This document shows, in pieces, positions 1-11,233 of a stretch of 64,000 bases of DNA (within the stretch, counting starts at the first letter, position 1; each line of letters opens with the position of its first letter). Both the position numbers and the translations under genes were made by a program. This DNA is from Diphasiastrum complanatum (Eukaryota > Streptophyta > Lycopodiopsida > Lycopodiales > Lycopodiaceae): assembly GCA_029204225.1 (NCBI GenBank), contig CM055115.1:8469558-8533557 (forward strand), given 5' to 3'. The notes under the pieces are model-generated. The model made no database searches, was not told the DNA's origin, and saw only the letters and a program-made list of their open reading frames with translations.

Positions 1-98
1 TTCACAAGAGCTTAAAGTGGCTTCTATTGGAGACTCTTATTCCTATGGATTCTGTTCAACTCAATGGCCAATATCTAATTCACGTGCATATTCAGAAT

Positions 99-540
99 GT
101 ATTAACAAGAATAATGATTGGGAATATGTTACAACTCCCTAGGATCATTGACTGCCTTAAAGGTTCCGCAGACCCCATACAAGTGACGATGCACCATAAC
201 TGCCCATCCGTAGGGTCACAACCGACCCACCCCCATGCACTGGAGCAATCGACATAATCATGCCCGGTCAAGCCTCCTACGATAACTGGCATCCCATACC
301 CACTCTACTCTCCCTAGCACACATCTCCTAGCCTAAAGATGCATCCCGGCTCATGCACGTGCTCTCCATCCATGAACTCCTGGGTAGATTGAGTGAATGG
401 AAAGAGAGAAACCCCACCACTATATAGGCATAGCACAGTGGGTCCCTTCAAGCACGGTCTTGTCGGCGACACGTGACCACCTAGGATGGTGATGTGTGGC
501 ACCCAAACATGTTGGAAACTCCAGTCTTGCATCATGCTCC
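99..540 (-). mobile_element. Ty3/gypsy LTR remnant (starting end missing)
   Basis: On the minus strand this matches the LTR at 2597-3042, including the TATA-like CTATATA at about 419-425 and the end near TTGTTAATACA. The first roughly 40 bases of the LTR (minus-strand orientation) are absent and the sequence joins a 0.65-kb repeat at 541. No adjoining gypsy coding region is present, so it is a truncated solo-LTR-like fragment. Confidence 0.65.
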
Positions 541-1190
541 TTTAGTGAATTCATTAAATTGAGTTTATCACTCAGAATTGGTCACAGTGTTTTCACTAAG
601 TCTAAATTACTTTGTGGTGATAGATAAGTTAAAATTGATAGGAGGAACCGCAATGAAATTGCGGACAGGTTTATTGTATTGTCATTCTTTTCACTTTTGG
701 AGTTGGGAACTCCCAGATTGAGAGTTAAAATTTGAATTTTTTTCTTTGTTGTTGAATTTCAATTTGGTAAAAATTTGAAAGTTACTTGTCTAATAGTTTT
801 CTAATTGATGTTGATCGCTAGAATTCTATCAATCAAAGAGATGTTTGTGCAAGATACTCGTTAAATTTGATTGAAATCATCAAACAATATGAAATGATCA
901 GATTGAATGAGTGGGAATGGTATTCTTTATCTAGACAGTAAATCTGACAGGATATGGTTCAAGAATTATTGAAATTCTATTGGTGGGATTTCCATTCATG
1001 TAATTTTATATTCTGTGTTTGGATAGGTTTTATCAATATTAACGGAGTAATGCCAAACTAGTCAATAAAAAGGAAAAACAGTCCAATTTGATTGGAAAAT
1101 TTGTCGTAATAGAAATTACATAACTGATTTCATTTCCAGTAAAATCCTATGGTGAATTATATTCAAAAGATCAGACTAGTACGGTTTCAC
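541..1190. repeat. 0.65-kb dispersed repeat (unit 1 of copy 1)
   Basis: This AT-rich block recurs at 5875-6515 and, through the large duplication, at 43255-43905 and 48600-49235. It begins near GTGAATT and shows no open frame, terminal repeats or target duplication that I can see. Its class is unknown. Confidence 0.75.
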
Positions 1191-1805
1191 ATACTAGTAA
1201 ATGATTTTTGATATAACAAAAATTGTTTTGGACTTTTTCCTATTGTAACTGATTTCTAAACATTTACTACTGTCATTACGTCTTTTTGGTACCTTAGCTG
1301 AAATAGATTTCCAGAGAACTGAAAATTCTAAGCAAGGAAGAAGAGTGGACATCAGATGGTAGTAAGTAGTATCAGGAAATGTATTTTGCAGTTAGGATTT
1401 TATTTATTTCTATAAATAATTGCTTAATACTGGTTATTGATGTCCTGGTTTGAATTCATTCAGTTGAACTCGTAACTGATATCTTTGTGACCATTGAGTT
1501 ATCCGCAGTTTTGGATGTCAATTGTGAGGTTAAAAGTGGAATCTAATATGTGGTAATAAATGAAAGACTTCACATGATATCGCTTTAGAATATTTGAGAG
1601 AAAAAGATCCGGCCTTTGAAAATAATTGCAGCCAAACCTTCAAAACAGATCATTACTTAAGGTTTCTTGTAACATCCAATGATAAGATGTTGAATGTCCA
1701 AAAATACTCATAGAAAAGTTGAATACAGCTACTAGTTGATTTCTATTATCCATTACTATGGATGGTATACACAAAATAGGAAGATAAATATAGTGAATAC
1801 TTTGA
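1191..1805. other. Non-coding AT-rich spacer
   Basis: I see no gene, terminal repeat or RNA gene here. The sequence is present at matching coordinates in copy 2 of the duplication and has no other copy in the window. Confidence 0.5.
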
Positions 1806-2303
1806 AGGTTTGGAAAGTTTGGTGTGCATCGTACGTGATCTTTTTGATGACATAGTTGTGGGTAGGACAAAACTCATTTCTGCAGTAAGGAAATTTTGTT
1901 GAGTGATTCTTCACTAGTTGCACCTCTAGAATGACTATCGCAAGATTCTTTACTAGCTGGATATTGAGGAGTAACATGGCATCAAATTAACTGAAAAATA
2001 GAACATCTTTTATCGTTGTTTATATTCTTGAAAGGCAAGATAATTGAGGTCTACAATTTACTTGGTAGAGGAAATAGTAATTGTGATTACTCTATCTCAA
2101 TTGCTCGTGGCCTTTACTATGGCTCCCTCGTAGTATTACCATTGCGTCAGCATTTTGCTTAGAATATATCTGAACAGGCACAAAGTTTTACAAGCCAAAA
2201 AGATAAGTTAATTCGTTAAGTGTCTTTCAATCAAAAAGAGCATGAACAGTATAATTTATTAATTACAAAAAAGAATTTAATTTCATCACTACGAGCTAAA
2301 GGC
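1806..2303 (+). pseudogene. Captured 3' end and 3' flank of BYPASS1-like gene
   Basis: From GGTTTGGAAAGTTTGG onward this matches the last coding codons and about 400 bases downstream of the BYPASS1-like gene at 40223-41178 (homology 41068-41570). Only the extreme C-terminal codons are covered, so it cannot encode the protein. The homology starts and stops abruptly with unrelated sequence on each side, showing that a gene fragment was moved. The same fragment lies at 44523-45027 in copy 2. Confidence 0.75.
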
Positions 2304-2495
2304 ATCGATATGCGAACCATTTCAGTTTGATTTGGGAGCTTCAGTGAATGATTTTATTTTTGACAACAATCTAATGGAAATGAGGTATTCAACATGGATA
2401 CTACTAGCAATGAAGAGATTTCATTATGCCATAGAAATCCAACTCATACCAATCTTGTTCAATGCCTCATGGATCCATTTCACAAGAGCTTAAAG
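2304..2495 (+). pseudogene. Exon-like fragment, unknown protein
   Basis: This encodes a short acidic peptide resembling that of 42440-42730 (shared CEPFQFDLGA and NMDTTSNEEISL) but lacks its first part and carries a frame-changing difference. I do not recognise the protein. It adjoins a gypsy LTR here as it does at 42440, so the exon-plus-LTR arrangement is older than the copies. Confidence 0.4.
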
Positions 2496-2596
2496 TGGCT
2501 TCTACTCGCGACTCTTATTCCTATGGATTCTCTTCAACTCAATGGCCAATGTCTAATTCACGTGCATATTCATAATGTATTAACAAGATTCATAAT

Positions 2597-3056
2597 GTAT
2601 TAACAAGAATAATGATTGGGAATATGTTACAACTCCCTAGGATCATCGACTGCCTTAAAGGTTCCACACACCCCATACCAGTGACGATGCACTGTAACTG
2701 CCCATCTATAGGGTCACAACCGACCCACCCCCATGCATTGGAGCAATCGACATAATCATGTCCAGTCAAGCCTCCTACGATAATTGGCATCCCATACCAC
2801 CAGTCATCGCACTCGGCTCTCCCTGGCACACATCTCCTAGCCTAAAGATACATCCTGGCTCATGCACGAGAAACCCCACCAATATATAGGCATAGCACAG
2901 TGGGTCCCTTCAAGCACAGTTTTGCCGGCAACATGTGACCACCTAGGATGGTGATGCGTGGCACCGAAACATGTTGAAAACTCCAGTCTTGCATCATGCT
3001 CCTTGCGAGGCCGTCACTGAGGGGCGTACATGGTATATAACATTCCCCCCCACCCA
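2597..3056 (-). mobile_element. Ty3/gypsy 3' LTR with polypurine tract
   Basis: On the minus strand the LTR opens with TGTTATATACC at 3042, immediately preceded by the polypurine tract GGGTGGGGGGGAA (3043-3055). That is the normal order at the 3' end of an LTR element whose pol lies at higher coordinates. A TATA-like CTATATAT occurs near 2880. The far end is near TTGTTAATACA; a 20-bp duplication (2577-2596 and 2597-2616) makes it ambiguous. The plus-strand 63899-64000 is a further fragment of the family. Confidence 0.7.
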
Positions 3057-3179
3057 TAAAAGCTTCCTTCTTTGGAAAAAAACTAGGGAATCTAAATCTT
3101 AAATCATCCTCCTTCTCCCAGGTGTCCTCATCATTTAACTTATCTTTCCAACAAATCAGATGTTCAAAAATCAAACGAC

Positions 3180-4560
3180 TTCTCAGTTGATGTCGTCAAG
3201 TATCCACGATCCTTTCCGGTTCATGGGGTACAAAAGTAGTCAAATCCTCCAATAGAATTAGATCATCTGTGGTATCAGGTCATCTTTCCCACCAAGTTGT
3301 TCCTTTAAATGACTAACATGGAATATAGGATGAACCTTAGTTCCAACAAGGAGTTATAGTCTATAAGCAGCCCTACCAATCTTGTTAAGAACTTTGAAAA
3401 GACCGCTAAAATGTGGAGATAACTTCGGACATTTCCCCGTTCGAAGTGTCTTAGAGTCCTCGGGGATTCTAAGGTACACCCAATCACCGATCTCAAACTC
3501 TCGAGGAACACGACTTCGGTTGGCATAGAACTGGCTCTATCTTGAGCCGATCTAATGCTTTCCCTAGCCACCTGCAACATTTCCTACATATCATGCAAGA
3601 AATCTGCTGCAGCTTAAACCTTGAGACCTTTGAGTCCAACAGAGATAGGAGAACGAGGCTAAAAGCCGTACAAGAGCATAAAAGAACTAAAACTAGTGGC
3701 AGAATACTTCATACTATTGTATGCGAACTCAACCATTGGGAGATACTTTTCCCAATTCGATTGTTGCATGGAAACATGTGTGCAAAGCATATCTTCCATC
3801 GACTAGTTGACACATTCGGTCTGACCATCGATTTCTAGGTGATCCATAAATGATACACATAAAGTAGTTTCCAGTCTTTCAAAGACCGCCTACCAGAAGT
3901 TGCCAGTGAACTTGGAATCCTGATCATTAACGATATCGTTCAGCAAACCATACAAACTGAACACCTTTTCAATGAAGAGTTGAGCAAGTTCAGAAGCTTT
4001 GACAGTAGTTTTTGTTGGAATCAACTGCACCATTTTCGTTAGCCTGTCAACTACTACCCAAATAGCATCGTGACCCTTCCCTAACTTGGGAAGTCCGACC
4101 ACAAAATCCATGGAAGTACTTTCCCATTCCTTGCTGGTTTCTGCTTTATTTACTTGGCATTGTTCACATTTTTGAACATATGCCTCGACATGACCATTCA
4201 TTTTTGGCCAATAAAATTTTCACTTAACAAGGTCAAGTGTCCTCTGTATACCAAGGTGTCCCGCGCTGGGGCTATCATGTCACTCGCGTAGGATTTGGGC
4301 CCTAATGTCCACAATATCTGGCGCACAAACTATTCCTTTATGGAAAAGCAAACCATTTCTAATGAAATAACTATCAAGTATCTTCTCTTCATGAGATTTC
4401 TTGGAATATTGCTTTCCTAGATTTTCTCTCAAAATAGAGCTTCCTGCCAGGACATCTTGCCATATACGACCAAAAAACTCATCGGTCCGACAAAGATCTT
4501 GTAGAGAAAGATACAACTTGGATTGGAGCTCAACAAAGCATAACTGATTAACTTCTCCAA
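3180..4560 (-). pseudogene. Ty3/gypsy pol: integrase to C-terminus
   Basis: Reading from 4516 downward, the peptides run in the order of a gypsy polyprotein end. First comes an integrase zinc-binding region (GHLGIQRTLDLV, HVEAYVQKCEQCQVNKAE), then the integrase core (STSMDFVVGLPKLGKGHD, VVVDRLTKMVQLIP, LLNDIVNDQDSKFTGNFW). The C-terminal region, best preserved in copy 2, includes LRIPEDSKTLRTGKCPKL and VHPIFHVSHLKEQL. Stops and frameshifts separate the pieces, and no reverse transcriptase precedes the integrase. The 3' LTR follows at 3042, so this is a 5'-truncated element. It is not functional. Confidence 0.88.
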
Positions 4561-5382
4561 TCCGGCTCTTTCCAATGATGCATGCTGGTTCTTTCCAATG
4601 ATTAAGGATTCTAGGCTATGTTTTGGTCAAAATTGTTTGGTTTTTCATGTTTTTTGGCACAAAATAGATAGGACGAACCATAATCCAGCAAGATCAGACC
4701 AATTAGATGGTTGTAATTCTATGAATTGGTTTGCATGTGTTAGAGAAAGAATTGTATGTCATGAATTTCCACTTTATTGTGATGAAAAAACCGGAAAATA
4801 GCGAAAAATCATCAGTTTTGCTTGTTTTTCATAAAGTTGGATAGTAGGTGGCTATAAAACACCATGTAGAGCTTGTAAATAGGTATACCAAAGTCTTTTG
4901 AAGCTTTCTCTGAAGTTAGAACCAAGAATTCCAGCAATTGAACTTGTAGGAAGTAAAAAAAGTTCAAAAATGACCATTTTTTGGTGATTTTTGGGGGATA
5001 GATCTCTCCAAATCCATAAGGAGATCATTCTGGAATTATTTACAGCATGATTAGCATTTTTTTTTACCTTCCCATCAAGCTATCGGACCTGCAAATCGGT
5101 AGCCGGTGGCTTATGCACCAACTCCATCAAGTTTGAAGCTATTTTGACTTCTACAAATCAAGAAAACTTCGTTCTCAACCTATACTGCATCTTAGATCAG
5201 TATGAATACTTCATGGAAGTCTAATTGATTGTTTAAGTTTGTTGGTAGCATCAATTTTGGGCTAGAATGGGTGTTTGCATGTTTTTGCATGATATTGTCT
5301 TGTGGAAAAGAGCCCTACTACAAATTTGTTGACACTCTGATCTCGCACGTGTGAAGCCTAGGTGGCAGGCTAATGTGGCAAG
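4561..5382. other. Non-coding spacer
   Basis: I see no recognisable gene. The stretch has low-complexity T runs and is shared only with copy 2 (about 47285-48105). Confidence 0.5.
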
Positions 5383-5770
5383 CATCTTATTCACTTATTC
5401 TCCCTCTGTAATAAGCTTTACAGCACCCAATTTGGTGTCCTATAGCCAAAGTTATGATCATCTGAAGTTTTGTAGTTTTGTGAGTAAAATTGGCAAAATT
5501 TGAAATTGTTCTGATTGCATGCCAGTCATTTCCCTAATTTGTAGTACTGTGCTTGCATGGATTAGTTTCATGTTGATTCTCAGAGTGATTCTGACATGCA
5601 TGAGAGATTTACAATTGATTTGAGTGGTCATACGCATGTGCTCTGACAGTTGGGTCACAAATCAGTGTTAATGGATGACAAATTCCGTAAAACTGAAGTT
5701 TACGTAAAAACATTCCGTAATGACGTTTGTAACTGATGTAGTGTGCTTTCATGCCAGTTTGACATTGGGT
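5383..5770. repeat. 390-bp repeat, original context
   Basis: Almost the same 390 bases occur at 21408-21796, where they replace part of a copia reverse transcriptase, and at 48106-48495 in copy 2. No coding frame is evident. Here the block merges with flanking AT-rich DNA, so this location or its copy is likely closer to the donor. Confidence 0.8.
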
Positions 5771-5874
5771 TAGTAACATTAGAAATCGGACAGTGTTTCG
5801 AATTTTTCCGAAAAAATTTGAGTTTTCCGAAGAAATAAAAATTTCGGTCATTTTTTTGTCATCTATGGAATCAG

Positions 5875-6515
5875 TTTAGATTAGTGAATTGATTAAACTG
5901 AGTTTATCACTAAGTCTAAATTATTTTGTGGTGATAGATAAGTTAAAATTGACAAGAGGACCCACAATGAAATTGCTGACAGGTTTTACTGTATTGTCAT
6001 TCTTTTGCCTTTTGGAGTTGGGAACTCCCAGATTGAAAGTTAAAATTTGAATTTTTTTATTTTTTGTTGAATTTAAAATTGGTAAAAATTTGAAATCAGT
6101 TACTTGTCTGATAGTTTTCTAATCGATGTTGCTCACTAGAAATCAGTCAAATGAATGTTTCTGCAAAATACTCGTTAAATTTGATTAAAATCGTCAAACA
6201 ATATGAAATGACCAGATTGAATGAGTGGGAATAGTATTCTTTATCTAGACAGTAATTCTGACAGGATATGGTTCAAGAATTACTGAAATCCTATTGGTGG
6301 GATTTCCAGTCATGTAATTTTATATTATGTGTTTGGATAGGATTTATCAATATTAACGGAGTAATGCCAAACCAGTCAATAAAAAGGAAAAACAGTCCAA
6401 TTTTATTGGAAAATTTGTAGTAATAGAAATTACATAACTGATTTAATCTCTAGTAAAATCCTATGGTGAATTATATTCAAAAGATCAGACTCTTACAGTT
6501 TCACATACAGTTAAC
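5875..6515. repeat. 0.65-kb dispersed repeat (unit 2 of copy 1)
   Basis: This is a second member of the repeat at 541-1190, in the same orientation and 5.3 kb away. It is more diverged from unit 1 than either unit is from its counterpart in copy 2, so the tandem relationship predates the segmental duplication. Confidence 0.75.
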
Positions 6516-6569
6516 TTTTATTGAAATTGATAATAAAACGAGGGATGAAGTGGTTGTTCATCAATGATC

Positions 6570-7684
6570 TTTAAAAAAACAATTAATGATTGATGGCGGT
6601 AATTTTTTTTTCAGCACCGATAGCAAATTTTTGTATAGATTACAACAACGATGTTGTGTAGCCCCAAATTTTCATATGAAAAGTTTAATAGATTTTTGGA
6701 AGGAGCACATTACAACAATTCATGTACATTTGGAGGACCTGCTCTATCTGAGGATGAAGACATGTGATAACATGGCATGATCTAGTTGTCTCTTATTTAG
6801 ATCTACGTAATGCAAAATAGTTATTTCTTGTGATAGTTTATTTGTTGTTTTAAAAAAATTGAGCTTGAAATAGAATAAGTGTATTCTGATACCAGGTCGA
6901 AGATCAAATCGATCCATGGTCAAACTTTATTTTGACCTAGAGTCCATATGTTATTCTGATCCTTGTCAAAAGCGATTATGGAACTTAAGAGGGTTATTTC
7001 ATATTTAGAACACGAGGCTATATAAAGAGCATTTGTTCTTGCATATTTCTTTGAAATGGAATGAAGTGAAGTTAGTGAGTTAGTCTATTTTCATTCTCAA
7101 GTCACTGATAGTTACTACTATCACTTAGACTAATATCCACATGGATTCCCAAGGGAAAGCCAGTCCTATAATGGACAAGCATGATGGAGCCAATTACCAT
7201 CTATATAAATTTAAGATGAGAACTATGCTAATGGCTAACGAAATGTATGACGTTGTTATAGGTGCAGAGATAAGACGCGAAGCTGATGATGCTGCAATTT
7301 CCTGATGGAAGCTGAAAGATGGCAAAGTCTTTGCGCTGATCATCCTCAATATATCAGACACTCAAATCGGCTATGTGTCTAAAGCTCAGACCTCCAAGGA
7401 AGTCTGGGACATCTTGAGCACTCTGTATAATGCGTGCGACATAGCTTCCAAGCTACATCTCAAGAAGAAGATTTTCTCGCTCAAGATGACCAACGGAGAT
7501 TCCCTACAGAGTCACATCAACCAGTTCAAGAACCTGCTGAAGCAAATGGGCACTGTCGGATATGTCATAGATGATCAAAATGCAGTAATGACACTACTTT
7601 CAAGCTTTCTATGAAAGAATATATTCGTAGTTGTGAGAATCATTTGACACATATGATTTGGATCGCTTATAAAAGAGTCACACT
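6570..7684 (+). mobile_element. Copia family A: LTR-like leader and gag fragment
   Basis: A shared non-coding leader (about 6580-7140) is followed by a gag start at 7141 (MDSQGKASPIMDKHDGANYH). Copia gag features such as QTSKEVWDILSTLY and HINQFKNLLKQMGTVGYVID follow. A TGA interrupts the frame near 7303 after DDAAIS. The leader holds a purine-rich GAGGATGAAGACA, then TGTGATAACATGG at about 6772, and a TATA-like CTATATAAAG near 7018. I take it as an LTR of about 380 bp, although no standard primer site follows it. The gag breaks at 7684, where an inverted integrase fragment of the same family begins. Related leaders are at 24117, 27850 and 49300. Confidence 0.75.
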
Positions 7685-8235
7685 TCATTGAAGCCTTATA
7701 ACCTGTCCAGACCTCATGTGGTGTTTTGCCTATGAGGGCCTTAGTCAAACATATGTTTTGGACATAAGTTGTAGTGGAGATAGCTTCAGCCCAGAAGCTC
7801 TTCGGCAAAGATTCATGTGTTAGCATACATTTGGCAGACTCGACCAGGGCATGATTCTTCCTCTCGGCTAAGCCATTAGATTGAGGTAAATAAGGAGTGA
7901 TAAATTGTTGTTCAATGCCTTGGCTCTGGCAGTACTCCTTGAGTACGGTAGAGATGTACTCTCTACCATTGTCGGACCTCAGGCCGTTGATTTGTTCGCC
8001 AATTTCTTTCTCTGCATGCTTCTTGAAGATTCTAAAACAATTGAAGCCTTCAAATTTCTTCTTGATAAAGTACACCAAATAATCCTCTAGCAACATGCTG
8101 ATGGCTTGATTTAAATGGTTTCATGGGCAGTTTATTGACTAGATAGTCTTGACAAACAGATAATTTGACTTTCCTATCTGGATAATCGAGATCAATAACA
8201 ATAGATTGTTTAGACATTTGTTGTACAAAAGAATA
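7685..8235 (-). pseudogene. Copia family A integrase fragment (inverted)
   Basis: The minus strand encodes the end of the GAG-pre-integrase region and most of the integrase core: VYFIKKKFEGFNCFRIFKKH, LRSDNGREYISTVLKEYCQS and QSNGLAERKNHALVESAKCM, ending at KTPHEVWTGYKASMK. The second catalytic Asp is kept (LRSD) but the usual DNGGE is DNGRE. It faces the gag fragment at 7141-7684, so the two pieces of one family meet tail to tail at a rearrangement breakpoint. The corresponding sequence in forward orientation is 51545-52125. Confidence 0.88.
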
Positions 8236-8239
8236 ATTC

Positions 8240-9508
8240 AGGTGATGTCGTACTATACCAACAGGTTTAATATAGATTTTGTAGTGAAAAGTATCGTTCC
8301 CACAGAAGATAACGTTAGAAAATTATGTTTTTGGTATAATTATGGCAGGTGGTTTTGAATGTTATTCTAGTTGTCGACAGACATTAAAAAGTAACCAGTA
8401 TTACTTATATTTGGAATGGGTAATGTTAATGAATTCAGAACAACAATCTGGCCTCTATCGAATTGAAGGAAACACATTCTACAAATGAAATGTTATCAAA
8501 GTGGTACAACAGACTACACTCTGGCTGACTATGGTGTCAACAGAAAATCGGGAATTGTTCGATGTATTCGCGACTATGCAGACAATTGATTAATTGAATT
8601 CGCGAACTATTCGTTCCTAGACAATAGTCCTTAACAACTAAAGCCCAACTTAATGGTTAAAGAGCACAAATGGTAATAGAGCACGTTAGAAACTTATGTC
8701 GATGCCAATCAGGAAAATAGATCAGAGACTCAATTCTTCAGACAGGGACTGTCATCTCATTTGTATACATACAACTTAATTCAATGATCGTGCTAGACTG
8801 CACAAAGATAGTCATTATTCGAGTGTCGAAAAGAAAGTATTGGCAACAGACGAATAAGATGATTTTAAGACAGTTCTTTAGAGCATGCTTTACGGAAACA
8901 CAACAAACGACTGTAATGCACTAGAGCGTCTATCTGATCAGAGAGTAATTCATGAAATGTGTTAGAGATTGTTAGCAGACTTAAGATCACTCACACTCAA
9001 CAGTGCAGAGAACAGAGATAAGGGGGAATAACTCACAAAACTCTATTCACTTCTTCAATCTCTTACATAAGCATAAACTCTTCTCTCTCGATGATTGAGA
9101 CTGAAGTGTGAGATCAATATATGTTCTACGGGGCGAACAAACACACCTCTTAAACAATAGGTGTGTCGCTCCCGCGAAAGGGTCTAGTTAAGAATTAAAC
9201 TAAAAATACGTTCAACTATACCATAAGAGGTATACTTAGCTATGAGTTAAAGTTACTTTAGTTTAACATGTCTTTTCATAACTAGTCGTTTCGTATGGAC
9301 GGGCTAGTTAAGGGTTATCCAAGGCGATGTCTTTTCCTATTAAAGGTCTAGCCCTTAATTTATAAGGCAAGTACCTAGGAGATATATTCTCAATAAATGA
9401 CTTAGGCCTCTTCATGATTTATACTTAACCAGCCCACATCTTCATTTTCGAGTATATTATGCCATATTTATGTTGATATTCAATTTTTGACATTCGCGTG
9501 GCATCACA
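8240..9508 (-). mobile_element. Long LTR inserted in copia integrase region
   Basis: On the minus strand the element opens with TGTGATGCCACG at 9508, directly after the polypurine tract GAGGAAGGGGATA (9509-9521). That is diagnostic of an internal/3'-LTR junction. About 190 bases of internal 3' region (9509-9696) precede it. The LTR runs about 1.2 kb, until copia sequence resumes near 8235. No coding sequence is present. The inverted counterpart at 51132-51540 lacks about 840 bases from the middle. Confidence 0.6.
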
Positions 9509-9809
9509 TATCCCCTTCCTCAAATGTGAAACGTCCTCGTGAACATATCATCTTTACTTCAAGGATTACTCGAGAAACATTCTTGTTCGTAAGATTTTCG
9601 TTGAGGCGAAAAAAAAAATTTCTTCATATGATTCGTCCTTTAGATATTTCTTCAGAGAATATGTGTCTTGTTGTTGCGTTGAGTAGGTTGTTTTTGAGTT
9701 GAAATTGTTTGATGAAAACTGGAATCAAACTTCAAAACATCTTCAAACTGCAAAGATCTACCTTCAGTATCACAGATACGCATCAGCATGACAAAGACAT
9801 GAATAATAT

Positions 9810-10905
9810 TTATGAATTATTCAATTCTTCATATAGTTTTTGAGCTAGCTCCAAGTTTTGTTGAGCTTCAATCAACAACAAATCTTCTTTGGATTTTGTA
9901 TATCGGTCAACTGGGAGGTTGCTGAATTCTTCTAGTTTAACAGGGAGTAATGTTCCATCGAACAACTCCTGAGTCAACTTTGTATCTTTGTCTGAATCAC
10001 TTCGTAGAGTGATTTCTTCAGAGTATTGAGATGAGAATCTAATAAAATTGCTTTTAACATAAAGATTCTGAATAAAGAATAATGTCTTTGCCGCAAAGGT
10101 ACCAAACTGCCAAAATGAATATGTACAAAATTGCTTATATCTGAATGACTTCCTTCTATCCTGCAGATTATGTCGAATCTCCGCAAAATATTCTTCAAGG
10201 TTTTGCTCCCAATCCACATATAGACTGAATAGTTCTGGATACGCCATATTAATGTTGATCAGCAACCCTGCGTCATCGAATGCGCCTAAATCCGCAATAG
10301 CTTTGGGTTTGTATAATTGAAACTGCAAATTTCGCTTCCAAAAATGTCACTTATTGTCTTTGTTCTGCAAAAATTGAAGTTATTTGATGCGAATGTATTC
10401 GAGAGCATACATAGCCGAAGAGCCTATGTATAACTCTGCTGACCCGAAAGGTAGGACTTTAAACTTTCCCTGGATTATGCCCTAGCAGAGACATCCTTTC
10501 TGCTCAATAGAAAGCTGGGCCCATAACCAGAGAAAGTCTTCCTTCTCCCATGGTCGCTTCCAATCGTCGAAGGCGATGCCATACAACATTGTAATTCAAT
10601 GTTAAAAGTAGGTGGACACCATTTTCAGAAGCGTTCAGCAAATGTACGGAATCTGTCAGCACATACCTTCGAGCGATTCCGCCGCATTCGCTTTGGCTGT
10701 GTAGATGCAGTTGCCAAGTCCTGAGTTTGCAACTCAGCAGCCAGCTTCTGATCTTCCGTTTGTTGTTGGAGATCTGACAGCTCCTGTTCGAGCTTGTCAA
10801 TCTTTGCGACTGCTTCCAGATACTCGGGATGGTCTGAGGCTCCGGTGCAGGCAGGCACAGATGGAATTTGTTGTGTAAGGTCATCAATTCTGATGTAATT
10901 TTTTT
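9810..10905 (-). CDS. Putative two-exon gene, function unknown
   Basis: I do not recognise this protein. Exon A (to 10667) reads IDDLTQQIPSVPACTGASDH, then a heptad-like coiled coil (YLEAVAKIDKLEQELSDLQQ) and a basic stretch (PKRMRRNRSK). It ends at a textbook donor, AAG before GTATGT. A 344-base intron ends with TTTGCAG, and exon B starts at 10322 (FQLYKPKAIADLGAFDD), staying open for about 170 codons to 9810. The join keeps phase, which supports real splicing. I see no convincing ATG, so the 5' end is missing or lies in an upstream exon. It could be a host gene fragment or a transposon accessory protein. Confidence 0.45.
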
Positions 10906-11233
10906 TTTGTTCATTATGTATAGTTGGCTTTTGGAAGTTCTTAGTCTTGTATTGAGCTCTTCATGTTTGCTAGCTATGGTAGATTAAGCTCTTTGTAATT
11001 GCGTGAATGGTAGCAAAACTCTTGGTTGGATCCTTGTCAAATTATTGTTGAGGTGCAATTTGCAAAGGTTTGCTACAACTAGATTCAAAGAAAATTTGAG
11101 GAACCTAGCACTTTGGAGAAAGAGCTATCCAATTTGCTACAAATCCAACATATGCCTGTGAAGAATTGAAAAAGATTATCTATGTTATATATAGGGGTCT
11201 TATGTTTTTTACATCAAGCATCTAGGTGTAGGA

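Larger units (their letters stand above)
1..7684. repeat. Direct segmental duplication, copy 1
   Basis: This stretch aligns without rearrangement to 42715-50414 and differs only by scattered substitutions and small indels (7684 against 7700 bases). Base 1 falls inside the homology, so the duplication probably continues to the left of the window. The right edge is sharp: both copies read through the same bases ending in CACT, then copy 1 enters an inverted copia integrase and copy 2 enters unrelated copia leader. The block includes gypsy, copia and captured gene fragments, so it duplicated after they had assembled. Confidence 0.93.

Noticed and set aside
6890-6905. CTGATACCAGG as a minus-strand tRNA-iMet primer site (also near 24450, 28000, 49617)
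   Set aside because: Only ten bases agree, the complement then diverges (TGGTATCAGAAT), no LTR end with CA adjoins it, and gag lies on the other strand.
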